Below, in pieces: positions 53,617-61,409 of a DNA stretch of 64,000 nt. Source of the DNA: Natrinema saccharevitans (GTDB lineage Archaea > Halobacteriota > Halobacteria > Halobacteriales > Natrialbaceae). The notes beneath the pieces are model-generated. The model was not told the DNA's origin. It ran no database searches and was given only the letters and a program-made list of their open reading frames with translations. The position numbers and the translations under genes are program-made. Position 1 is the stretch's first letter, and every line of letters begins with the position of its first letter. Location: assembly GCF_001953745.1 (NCBI RefSeq), contig NZ_LWLN01000002.1, positions 186,001 to 250,000 of the forward strand, given 5' to 3'.

Positions 53617-54709
53617 CAGCTATGACCAACTCGGCTGCAGGGTCATAGTATTGTTGAATGTTTGTGAATATACGCAAGGCAGTATTTCCACAGGCCCCTT
53701 CATAGAGGTAAAGTCGAATCCACTCTGACGACATTTCAATTGCGATTTTGTCTCCATTGTGAGCGTCTACACCATCAACCTTGTACGACTCGTGTCCGAT
53801 TTGTCGAGTATGTCCCCAGAGGCGAAACGGATCTCTCGCATTGACCACGTAAGATAAGAACTCCTCAACATCTGGGACTGGCTTACTGAATCGGATAACG
53901 ATAGGAGATCCCTGTGAACGGCCACCGTGATCCTGCTCTTTGGCACCGATTATATGGTTATCTTCGATGGTTTCGAGCAAATTTGAGTATTGATCTTTGA
54001 TCCGTTCAACTGTCGCAATATGAAGACTAGCGTCGCTGCCGCCCCTTGTTGTAAAGGTCCCTTCATTTGTGACTCTTTCACGAACAAATTCTCCATCTAC
54101 CTCTCGTCGGATTTGTATCCGTGATAGTGCTAGAAAATCATCTATCTCATCTGTTGATTTCAATATCTCAAATAGATGCCGGGAGCTTTGTCCTGAACCA
54201 TCAATATTGAGGTCGGTGAATTCCAAATTGTCTTCGATGAATTCCTCAGGAAAGACATCATCTGCTCCAAAGCTTATTTTAATACCCTCATATTCGCCCA
54301 TCTTTCCTATCTCTTCAACTTGGCCTGCTGGAATCCAGAGTCGATCTAGTCCACCACCCTCACTACGCAGAATTTCATCAATAGCAATGTTGAAGAAATT
54401 CGAGTTCCCCATTGAATAGATTATCCAGAACCGATCATCATGAAAATCAACGAACAACCACCCTTCATCCTCCGTATTTTCGGTTTTCACCATCCACAAA
54501 TCGGAGCTAATTCTGATGGTTTCTTCAACAGCGTCATTCTCAGCAAACTCCTCAGAAGAGATGTTGCTCTCGATGATCGCGGTTTTGAGCATATTCCGAC
54601 CAAATTCGAGCTCCGTATGCTCTAATAGGTCGGATTGGGTGTTCTGGATTCGTGCAGTAAACACGGAGAGCATATCCCTCCTGCTATTGATTGGTTGGGT
54701 GACAGACAT
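53609..54709 (-). CDS. Unknown protein, first gene of the pair
   Basis: 366 residues with no recognised family. The N-terminal part is helical (RRDMLSVFTARIQNTQSDLL). The middle is beta-rich (WLFVDFHDDRFWIIYSMGNS, GLDRLWIPAGQVEEIGKMGE). The C-terminal part has PIVIRFSKPVPDVEEFLSYV and KIAIEMSSEWIRLYLYEGAC. No membrane segment or signal. It overlaps the PD-(D/E)XK-like gene by 8 bases, which suggests a stoichiometric complex or a sensor-effector pair. Low GC for this genome. Confidence 0.6.
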   Translation of the reverse strand: MSVTQPINSRRDMLSVFTARIQNTQSDLLEHTELEFGRNMLKTAIIESNISSEEFAENDAVEETIRISSDLWMVKTENTEDEGWLFVDFHDDRFWIIYSMGNSNFFNIAIDEILRSEGGGLDRLWIPAGQVEEIGKMGEYEGIKISFGADDVFPEEFIEDNLEFTDLNIDGSGQSSRHLFEILKSTDEIDDFLALSRIQIRREVDGEFVRERVTNEGTFTTRGGSDASLHIATVERIKDQYSNLLETIEDNHIIGAKEQDHGGRSQGSPIVIRFSKPVPDVEEFLSYVVNARDPFRLWGHTRQIGHESYKVDGVDAHNGDKIAIEMSSEWIRLYLYEGACGNTALRIFTNIQQYYDPAAELVIADA

Positions 54710-55234
54710 GGGCTTTATTGGTTGTTGTGGGCGGAGCCACCTAGTTAGATTTTTCCCAAGTAATTCAACGTGGGGGTGGGTTGGACTGGTTCTAGAGTTT
54801 AACTCGTATTAGATCATTGTGGCTGTTTCGTTCTCTCCTTCTCATATTTCCTCTAATACTGATTTGGAAGGCTCAATTACACAATAGTATTCCCTAATTA
54901 CCTGTGTGACCTTGCAGCCTATTCTCTCTCTATCTTCTCTCCCCTGGACCAGCGTGTTGCGAAAATTGATTCTCCGAATATGCACACGAACGCCGATCAA
55001 TCGTGTGTATAATCGAGATCAATCATTACAACGTCCAGAGTAGTTCCTTAGCCTATTCTTGCATGAAGACTGGCGTTCAGATCAGCAATAGCCGGTGCAA
55101 AACATGGAATCTGTGTTCACTAGCAGGCAACTGTATGCTATCTCCCTGAACCAAGATGCTCGAGCCAGTACCAGTTCTGAGCGCAGTGGGAAAGAGAAGC
55201 AGTTGTAAATGGAGAGGCGAGACAGTTTCTGAGA
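54710..55234. other. 525-bp gene-free AT-rich region
   Basis: Upstream of the two-gene operon. No ORF, RNA gene or repeat was recognised. It presumably contains the promoter of the 53609 gene. Confidence 0.35.
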
Positions 55235-55504
55235 TCAACTCTCGTCCGTCGACTCGTCTAACTCGCTAGCGTCAAGTTCGCCCTCGAGGTATTGCTCACC
55301 GAGATCAGTGATCCCGTAGTAGCCTTCTTCAGGACGCTCAACGAGTCCATAGTTACAGAGTTCTCTGAGACGGTTGCTTACTGTAACGCGATGCTTGTCG
55401 ATATTTTTCGCGATCGCAGTGGGACCGAGCATTAGCCCGGTGTCAAGAACTTTTAGAACCTGCTCATCAGTCGGAGTCTGCATCCAGTTACCGTGCTGTC
55501 TCAT
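55235..55504 (-). CDS. PhiH-repressor-like winged-helix protein, copy 2
   Basis: 89 residues: NWMQTPTDEQVLKVLDTGLM, IAKNIDKHRVTVSNRLRELC, YYGITDLGEQYLEGEL and an acidic tail. It matches the haloarchaeal virus PhiH1 repressor-type winged helix. Its ATG overlaps the stop of its paralogue (TGATG), so they are co-translated. The C-terminal 30 residues are nearly identical to the paralogue's. Confidence 0.72.
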   Translation of the reverse strand: MRQHGNWMQTPTDEQVLKVLDTGLMLGPTAIAKNIDKHRVTVSNRLRELCNYGLVERPEEGYYGITDLGEQYLEGELDASELDESTDES

Positions 55505-55788
55505 CAGTTCTCGTCTGTCGACTCGTCTAACTCGCTGGCGTCGAGTTCTCCCTCGAGGTATTGCTCACCGAGATCGGTGATTTCGTAATACCCACGTTTC
55601 ACGCGCTGGACTAGCTCATGGTCTACAAGTACCGATAGACGTCTGTTAACCTCATCTCTAGACTTATCGATATTGAGCGCGATCACTGCAGGAGATAGGA
55701 TTAGGCCGGAAGATTCCAACGTTTCCAGTATTCGATCATCGATAGGCAACTGCATCCATGACGCAGGTTTTCGCACTCTCCTTGTCAC
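55504..55788 (-). CDS. PhiH-repressor-like winged-helix protein, copy 1
   Basis: 94 residues: ASWMQLPIDDRILETLESSG, IALNIDKSRDEVNRRLSVLV, and the shared ending YYEITDLGEQYLEGELDASE. First of the tandem pair. Such proteins act as lysogeny or plasmid repressors; differing recognition helices suggest different operators. Divergent from the PadR-like operon, so it may control it. Confidence 0.72.
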   Translation of the reverse strand: MTRRVRKPASWMQLPIDDRILETLESSGLILSPAVIALNIDKSRDEVNRRLSVLVDHELVQRVKRGYYEITDLGEQYLEGELDASELDESTDEN

Positions 55789-55913
55789 CTGGACCGGTAT
55801 CGTTGCTACTGGGATATATCAGATTTGGATAATCAATTGGAGTTTCTAATCTCATTAATTCATGTGAAGATTTATAGTGGTGTAGGAAAGAATGGTTGAG
55901 TAACGGGAGTTTC

Positions 55914-55944
55914 ATTTGAATCGGACTATTGGTCGGGTTCAAAT
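55914..55944. promoter_or_regulatory. Imperfect palindrome in the divergent intergenic region
   Basis: ATTTGAATC, 13 bp, GGTTCAAAT: arms of nine with one mismatch, between the tandem repressors and the PadR-like gene, about 70-95 bp before ATG 56011. It is a plausible operator for one of these regulators. Confidence 0.35.
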
Positions 55945-56010
55945 TGAAAACGCGGATCGGTGGTGGTGACACCGGCCCGCAACGGCTCCCGTATCTGCGG
56001 TACCGAAGCC

Positions 56011-56424
56011 ATGTCGGACAACACTGCACGGGACCTTGAAGGTCCCGAACGACTAGAGGCATCGCTCGAGAACACCACGCCCATCGCCGACGGCGGCACG
56101 ACCTGGACGGACCTCAGCGCGTTCCAGCGCGATCTCCTCGCGACGATCGCCCGACTCGAGGACAGCGACGAACCCTCGTACGGGCTGGCGATCAAAGCCG
56201 CCCTCGAGACGCGCTACGGCGAGGTCAACCACGGACGGCTCTACCCGAACCTCGACGACCTCGTCGAACGAGACTTCGGCGAGAAATCCGAACTCGACCG
56301 ACAGACGAACGAGTACACGCTCACCGAGGCCAGCTACACGCTCCTCGAGACACGAACTCGCCAGCTCGCCGCAACCTGTGGCATCACGACCCAACGGCCG
56401 GTCACCGACGGGGGCGACCGGTAA
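56011..56424 (+). CDS. PadR-like winged-helix regulator
   Basis: 137 residues from ATG 56011. The domain (FQRDLLATIARLEDSDEPSY, GLAIKAALETRYGEVNHGRL, YPNLDDLVERDFGEKSELDR) is the PadR winged helix with its typical YPNL turn. A short acidic N-terminal tail precedes it. Its stop shares one base with the next start, so it is the first gene of a three-gene operon ending in the RuvC/zinc-ribbon gene. Confidence 0.82.
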   Translation: MSDNTARDLEGPERLEASLENTTPIADGGTTWTDLSAFQRDLLATIARLEDSDEPSYGLAIKAALETRYGEVNHGRLYPNLDDLVERDFGEKSELDRQTNEYTLTEASYTLLETRTRQLAATCGITTQRPVTDGGDR

Positions 56425-56744
56425 TGGCGAACGTCACCCCCGAGCGCGACCTCGAGTTCGGTTTCGAGTACACGACGATCGACGGCCGTCGCCGGCGCGT
56501 GACGATCCTCTCCGAGACGGGTGGCGACGCCTGGCGGATCGTCCACGAGTATCGCGACGGCGAGTGGCGCGAGGTCGGCCGGGAGCCGATCTCGAGCCTC
56601 CGCCTGCAGCTGTCGTCGTTCGACCCCACCGACGCCCGGACTGACCCACAAGAGACCCGCGACACGCCGACCGACGGCAACCCGGACGAGATATGCAGTC
56701 CCGCTCGCGAGGCCGAACCCGCACACGGTGATCGAGATGCGTAA
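56424..56744 (+). CDS. Unknown protein in the PadR/RuvC operon
   Basis: 106 residues. The N-terminal 70 residues look like a small beta-rich domain (DLEFGFEYTTIDGRRRRVTI, DAWRIVHEYRDGEWREVGRE); the tail is disordered and acidic. No family recognised. Its last eight bases overlap the next gene's start. Confidence 0.6.
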   Translation: MANVTPERDLEFGFEYTTIDGRRRRVTILSETGGDAWRIVHEYRDGEWREVGREPISSLRLQLSSFDPTDARTDPQETRDTPTDGNPDEICSPAREAEPAHGDRDA

Positions 56745-57507
56745 CGCCGATCGAACGGCGATCGGCGTCGACCTCGGTGAGTACAACCTCTACACCGCCT
56801 GTCCGGCGGAGATGCCCGACTGGAAAGGGGCCTACACGATCTGTGGTGACGATCTCTGTACGCGTCTCGACGACCTTCGCGAACAGGTCACCGCCCTGCT
56901 CGCCAGCGAGGACGACCGTAACGCGATCGTCGAGTACGTCCAGCAACGCCGGGATGCCCTCCTCGAGGAGATCGACGCTGCGGCACGGGAGATCTGCGAG
57001 TACGCGAGCGCGTACGACCACCCCGTTCTGGTGACCGAAGACAGCCACTTCGAGCCCGATCTCTGGGCGTGGCTGACCGATCCCGACGCACACCGCGGGA
57101 CGGCGTGGCTCCTCCCGGCGGCACACCTGCGACTCCGCACGATCGCCGCCGAATACGGCATCGAGGTGACGACGGTCCCGGAAGCGTACTCCTCACAGGA
57201 GTGTCACGGCTGCGGCGTCATCGGCGATCGCGCACGGAACAAGGCGTTCCGGTGTAGGAACCCGGAGTGTCACGTCGACAGCGTCTGCCCCGATCGCAAC
57301 GCGGCGAAAGTCCTCGCACAGCGACACTACCCCGGGCAGCGGTGTGCGTACCGACCCCCGCTTGCAGTCACCCCGGGAGAGCGCCCAGCACTCGTCACTG
57401 ACGATGGTTCACCACGAGAGGATGGTAAGCCCTCGCCGACGGGGCAGCATTCGAACCGGTCACCGTGGCACCTCGAGCGGCCACTCTGCAGTTATAGTAG
57501 CCGCTGA
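56737..57507 (+). CDS. Standalone TnpB-type RuvC nuclease/zinc-ribbon protein
   Basis: 256 residues. The three RuvC acids are present: Asp in IGVDLGEYNLYTACP near the start, Glu in PVLVTEDSHFEP near residue 95, and Asp in CPDRNAAKVLAQRHY near 190. A zinc ribbon (CHGCGVIGDRARNKAFRC, then CHVDSVCPD) sits before the last. This is the C-terminal half of TnpB/Cas12-type proteins without the N-terminal RNA/DNA-binding lobe, and with no TnpA gene or element ends. It is encoded as the last gene of a PadR-led operon. The stop and last codons come from the hairpin repeat at 57493, so the native C-terminus is cut. Confidence 0.78.
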   Translation: MRNADRTAIGVDLGEYNLYTACPAEMPDWKGAYTICGDDLCTRLDDLREQVTALLASEDDRNAIVEYVQQRRDALLEEIDAAAREICEYASAYDHPVLVTEDSHFEPDLWAWLTDPDAHRGTAWLLPAAHLRLRTIAAEYGIEVTTVPEAYSSQECHGCGVIGDRARNKAFRCRNPECHVDSVCPDRNAAKVLAQRHYPGQRCAYRPPLAVTPGERPALVTDDGSPREDGKPSPTGQHSNRSPWHLERPLCSYSSR

Positions 57508-57576
57508 ACGTCATTGCACACCTGATCGCACGACGGCGCTGCGATCAGTGTATGAATCGTTTCAGCGGCTACTATA
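57493..57576 (+). repeat. MITE-like hairpin element, copy 6 (subfamily B)
   Basis: 84 bp, TATAGTAGCCGCTGAACG to GTTTCAGCGGCTACTATA, with the interior CTGATCGCA/TGCGATCAG fully paired. It overlaps the end of the RuvC/zinc-ribbon gene. Confidence 0.9.
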
Positions 57577-57666
57577 GTGTGGTCGTCGATCGCCCGCTGC
57601 CCTCCTAGCCCCTCTCGTATGGCCACCGAGCGGCAGCTGAATCGATTCCCACCCACCCAAGAGACT

Positions 57667-58563
57667 ATGAACGCAACTACCGAGCAATCCGAACCGGCCG
57701 GATCGACGATCGAAACACTAATCGACGAACTCGAGGCCCTTCGCAAGCAACTCGAGAGACTCGAGTCCGGCCTCGAGCGGAAAGACGATCGCCTCGACCA
57801 GCTCGAGACCGAACTCGAACGCACGCGCACAGAAAACGCCCGTCTCGAAGAACGGGTCGAGGAACTCGAGGAGGCCCAGCCGCCGATCGAGGCGCGACTG
57901 GACGCCCACGAAAAGAAGCTCAACGCGAACAAGGACCGCGTCGGCGAACTCCAGGCGCGTGAACTCGAGAAGGGGGCACACCTACTCGAAGAGAACGTCG
58001 ACGAAAGCGAGATCGACGTCGCCGATGGTCGTCTCGAGCGAGTCAGCAAAGACGACGGGCAGCAGTACTTCCGACTGCCCGAGAGTGACGACCCGCTGGA
58101 GCGGGGCGGCGAAATCGCCCTGGCGCATAGCGATCTCTTGCCGATTCAGCAACTCGCCAAGATGGACGACGACATGCTCCATGCAACGACGTCGTCGCTT
58201 CCCTCACGGCTCGCTGCCCAGCTCTGGAAGGCACGGACCGATCCGGGCGTCGGCGATGACCCATGGCAGACCGGCAGCAAGAACGTTCACGAGTTCGTCA
58301 CGGCAAGCGATATGAAACACTGGATCCGCCGGCAAGAGAGGGGGATCAGCGACGACTACGCGAAGAAACTCGTCTCCAGAACGATCGATGCGTTACTCGA
58401 TCTCTCGAAGAATCGGCTCGCGATCACCCGGAAGCGCCAGCGCAAGAACGGCCTCGAGTACACCGAACGCCGCGTCCTCCTGATGGAGGATGCAGATATC
58501 CCTGGCGAAGGAACAGGAGCGACTACACAGGACGATCCGGAGACAGGTGACGTCGACAGGTGA
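57667..58563 (+). CDS. Coiled-coil plasmid/provirus hypothetical protein
   Basis: 298 residues from ATG 57667; ATG 57619 is also possible. A strong coiled coil fills about residues 20-105 (IDELEALRKQLERLESGLER onward). A globular C-terminal domain follows with LPSRLAAQLWKARTDPGVGD, HWIRRQERGISDDYAKKLVS and RRVLLMEDADI. It resembles conserved proteins of haloarchaeal plasmids and viruses without assigned function. The hairpin repeat lies directly upstream and may have displaced the promoter. Confidence 0.6.
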   Translation: MNATTEQSEPAGSTIETLIDELEALRKQLERLESGLERKDDRLDQLETELERTRTENARLEERVEELEEAQPPIEARLDAHEKKLNANKDRVGELQARELEKGAHLLEENVDESEIDVADGRLERVSKDDGQQYFRLPESDDPLERGGEIALAHSDLLPIQQLAKMDDDMLHATTSSLPSRLAAQLWKARTDPGVGDDPWQTGSKNVHEFVTASDMKHWIRRQERGISDDYAKKLVSRTIDALLDLSKNRLAITRKRQRKNGLEYTERRVLLMEDADIPGEGTGATTQDDPETGDVDR

Positions 58564-58961
58564 GGCTGTCGCCGGGTTACTCACACCACCCTGAGAAGGG
58601 GGTCACTCTCTACGCCTAACACAAACCCAGCGCGATTGCGGTTGTTTGCTTGTCTTGTTACTTGCTTGTCTGTCACTCGATCGGTCGTCGTCGGTCCAAG
58701 ACTACGGACGGTCTGAGAGAGGTCACTGAAGACGTCAGGTGTCACCGGAAACAAGACGCGAGACAAGAGTTTACGATCTCGTTCTGGCTTTGCTAACCAT
58801 AGAGATCTGCGTTCAACCAAACATTCCAGGCATTCTGAAGCGGCAAGAACTCTCGATGTTTGGCAAATTGCTGGCCACCCTCGTCACGGGCCAACACCTG
58901 ATCTCCTGGTTATTGTATCCCTTGCTAATGAAGAGAATCACCACCTCACCGGACTACTGCT
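58564..58961. other. Gene-free stretch
   Basis: Two opposing open frames (58581-58820 minus, 58739-58969 plus) show no domain and poor haloarchaeal composition; neither is supported as a gene. Confidence 0.35.
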
Positions 58962-59927
58962 CTATGTGAGTGTCTCAGTGAATTGGTGTTGAAGTTGCTT
59001 CAGGAACGCATCCTGATCCTTAATCAGGAATGGGACTTCCTTTCGTGCGTATTTCGAGGTCACACCCCTCTTGTGCATAGCATTTATAATTTCTTCGAGA
59101 TCTTCTTCCGACGCATGTTCAAGCTGATTCAGAAATTCAGTTCTATTTTCGATATTATCGTTCGCATATTCGGTGACGGATTTATATATCTCAACCTTCT
59201 GATGAACATCGCGGAACTCATCATCCAATCCAGAAATAAAATTAGCGAATTCAGGCGGTAGGATGGTGAAAGATCCATCGGAATGCTGTTCAGCGATCCC
59301 CAGTTGCGCCAAGTCGTCTTTCAAGTTTTCGTAATGAGATTGAACGTCCTCATCGGAGAAGATGTCATTGCCAGGATATTTGAGCGAACCACCACGGGTA
59401 CTATAATGCCCTGTATCGGTGCGTGAGAAGCCGAACTGGATTAGAAAGGCCAAGAGATGGTCATCGTAGGTTGACAGTGTGTCTCTGATAGAGTCACGAT
59501 TCTCATTGAAAAATGCAGTGACGGCCTCTGATCCGATCGTATCACCCATTGATGTTGTATTATATCCGAAATTGTACTTTCCAGTGTAATGATTCTCTTT
59601 CACGAGTCCAAGCCGTTTTAGAATGTTAATATTGTCTCGTTGGTATTGTTCTTCGGCTTCAGCATGGGGGTATCCAATTGTATTCGACTTTTCCTGACCA
59701 GTATAGATAGCCATTAGTGCGGTGGTTACCTTATCGATCTCAGAGTCGTCGAATCCATAGACGTGCTTGAGCTTAGTTTTGAGCGTAGAGAGTGACTGTA
59801 CGCCTTCAGGAAGAAGACCATACTCTAGAGCCATGTCTTCGATGAAATCTTCGAAGGTCTGGTCGGTGGCACGAGCTTCATCTATTGCCTCATATAGCTT
59901 GTCGGATATTCTGACGGTTTTTGACAT
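58962..59927 (-). CDS. Ribbon-helix-helix protein with a large unknown C-terminal domain
   Basis: 321 residues from ATG 59927. The N-terminal 45 residues (TVRISDKLYEAIDEARATDQ, FEDFIEDMALEYGLLPEG) are a VapB/CopG-like ribbon-helix-helix. The rest has repeated helical blocks (DNINILKRLGLVKENHYTG, HLLAFLIQFGFSRTDTGHYS, FLNQLEHASEEDLEEIINAM) with winged-helix character but no known family. It may be a self-regulating DNA-binding protein of plasmid origin. AT-richer than the core genes. Confidence 0.6.
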   Translation of the reverse strand: MSKTVRISDKLYEAIDEARATDQTFEDFIEDMALEYGLLPEGVQSLSTLKTKLKHVYGFDDSEIDKVTTALMAIYTGQEKSNTIGYPHAEAEEQYQRDNINILKRLGLVKENHYTGKYNFGYNTTSMGDTIGSEAVTAFFNENRDSIRDTLSTYDDHLLAFLIQFGFSRTDTGHYSTRGGSLKYPGNDIFSDEDVQSHYENLKDDLAQLGIAEQHSDGSFTILPPEFANFISGLDDEFRDVHQKVEIYKSVTEYANDNIENRTEFLNQLEHASEEDLEEIINAMHKRGVTSKYARKEVPFLIKDQDAFLKQLQHQFTETLT

Positions 59928-59989
59928 GGTGATCACAGTGAGTTACGGATCTTGTGATTAAACGTGATGAGACATATACTTTGGGAAAA

Positions 59990-60212
59990 GCTCTATTTAG
60001 AAGGCAACCAAGACTCTGTAGAGGGAAGGCGCCAGTAGAACCGGTTTGACTAACTTGGAAGGACGGGTCGCTGATGATTGGCCACTTCGGGTTGCTCGAG
60101 CAACAGTGCCGGCAGCGTCGGGAGACGATCTCGGCCTCAAGTCTGTTCCGGACGGCCAGCACCTCACACCGATCGTTCGGTCCCAGATCAAGGCCACACT
60201 GATCGCACCGAA
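59990..60212 (-). pseudogene. Zinc-ribbon protein relic cut by the hairpin repeat
   Basis: Minus-strand frame reading CDQCGLDLGPNDRCEVLAVR and VSRRCRHCCSSNPKWP: two CxxC-like pairs. It runs into the repeat at 60215 on its 5' side, so no start remains. Confidence 0.45.
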
Positions 60213-60214
60213 GC

Positions 60215-60298
60215 TATAGTAGCTCTTGAAAGTCAATGCACACCCGATCGCAGGACAGCGTTGTGATCGGTGTGTAACTCGTTTCAAGAGCTACTATA
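60215..60298 (+). repeat. MITE-like hairpin element, copy 7 (subfamily A)
   Basis: 84 bp, nearly identical to copies 1 and 4. It separates the zinc-ribbon relic from the orc1/cdc6 relic, whose 5' end it likely destroyed. Confidence 0.9.
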
Positions 60299-60354
60299 TT
60301 GGTCAGCGGAGATCGGCACCCACTCAAGTAAGTCGGCAGAGTCGACGACGGTTA

Positions 60355-61136
60355 TGACCAGGCCTCCGCGAGGACATTGTCGAGTCGCTGGTCGGCGATA
60401 CGGCATACGATCGCGAGCAGACCCCCGAGAGCGTGTTACTCGACGCGGTCGAAGACGCGATCACCGAGCCGACGATTCTCTTTCTCGACGAGGCCGACAA
60501 ACTCGTCGAGGACGATATCCTGCGGGATCTCTACGAGATCAACGACGTCCGCCTGCTGTTCGCGGCGAACGATCGCCACCAGGTCGTCGGCGACCTCGAG
60601 CATCGCGTCTACTCCCGCATCGGGACTGCACAGGACATCGAGTTCGAGAAGTACCACGACTACCAACTCGTAGAGATCCCGGAGACCGCATGGTCGCGGC
60701 GAAGGTCAATCCCGAAATCGTCCCCGACGAGGCGCTCGCGGGAATCGCCGACGCCGCTGGTCGGGACGCTCGGAAGGCAATCGCGACGCTGCGGAACGCC
60801 CTCGATATCGTCCTGATTGACGACACCGAGTGTGTGACCGATCCGATCGTCGAGCGGGCCAGACAAAAGGCAGAGGTGGATATCGCTCGGTTGCGTATTT
60901 CGTCGCTCGCCGATCAGCAGACAGCCGTCCTGAAAGTGCTGGCCGACATCGAGCCGGCGACCAGCGGGACGATCTATGACGAGTACGAGCGCCGGATCGA
61001 CGATCCGTCCGTCAGTCGGACCGTCCGCGGGTGGCTCAGTACGAAGTTCCACCAGTACAATCTCGTGACGATCCTCGAGGACGAACACCCACAGGAGTAC
61101 GAACTGACGGAGACTGCACGGGAAATAGTGGAGTGA
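60355..61136 (+). pseudogene. Orc1/Cdc6 replication initiator, 5' truncated and frameshifted
   Basis: The AAA+ Walker B ILFLDEADKLVEDDILRDLY and sensor LLFAANDRHQVVGDLEHRVY are in one frame; after a shift near 60690 the other frame gives VNPEIVPDEALAGIADAAGR, RKAIATLRNALDIV and the winged helix LADQQTAVLKVLADIEPATS. Walker A is missing. It is likely the initiator of a former plasmid or integrated element. Confidence 0.8.
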
Positions 61137-61295
61137 GTAATCTTCGTCGTCCGAGTCATCTTCTTGCTCGCTGCTCGAGACGAGTAACAGGCCGGAACTG
61201 AACTACACTACCAGACGCACGAGGAACTGGCTAAAAAGCAGACGGCAGTGTAATCGACAGATGAAACGAATGCTGGAATAGAAGTGGGAGGTCCG
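61137..61295. other. Short gene-free gap
   Basis: Between the orc1/cdc6 relic and the 37-residue ORF; nothing recognised. Confidence 0.3.
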
Positions 61296-61409
61296 CTATT
61301 TGTCGCCACGTCGACCCGACAGCAACTCAGCAAGGAATTTCGGAGCCTTGTATCCGCGCTGGCTCATCCTTGCACGGCGAGTCTGTTTTGGAGGCTCTTT
61401 CTCTCTCAT
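61296..61409 (-). CDS. 37-residue basic microprotein coupled to the membrane protein
   Basis: MREKEPPKQTRRARMSQRGY.. ending LLSGRRGDK, strongly basic, unusual in this acidic proteome. Its ATG overlaps the stop of the upstream membrane-protein gene (ATATGA), a classic coupling arrangement. It is too short for automatic calling. Function unknown; a regulator or partner of the membrane protein is an inference. Confidence 0.5.
   Translation of the reverse strand: MREKEPPKQTRRARMSQRGYKAPKFLAELLSGRRGDK

Noticed and set aside
55925-55955. A GGGTTCAAAT run resembling a tRNA T-loop, hence a possible att site
   Set aside because: The following bases do not pair to form a T-arm and no acceptor stem or other arms are found; the run fits a palindrome better.
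56737-57507. Calling the RuvC/zinc-ribbon gene a plain IS605 transposase
   Set aside because: No TnpA, no left or right element ends and a coupled regulator operon; the N-terminal lobe is absent from the start codon on.
58581-58969. Two opposing small ORFs as genes
   Set aside because: Neither shows a domain, coupling, or the expected acidic composition; they overlap each other in a gap.
2800-60290. Open frames starting MKRVTHRSQRCPAIG that recur at several places as if they were a protein family
   Set aside because: Each is the translation of the hairpin element itself running into whatever lies beside it; they share only element-encoded residues.
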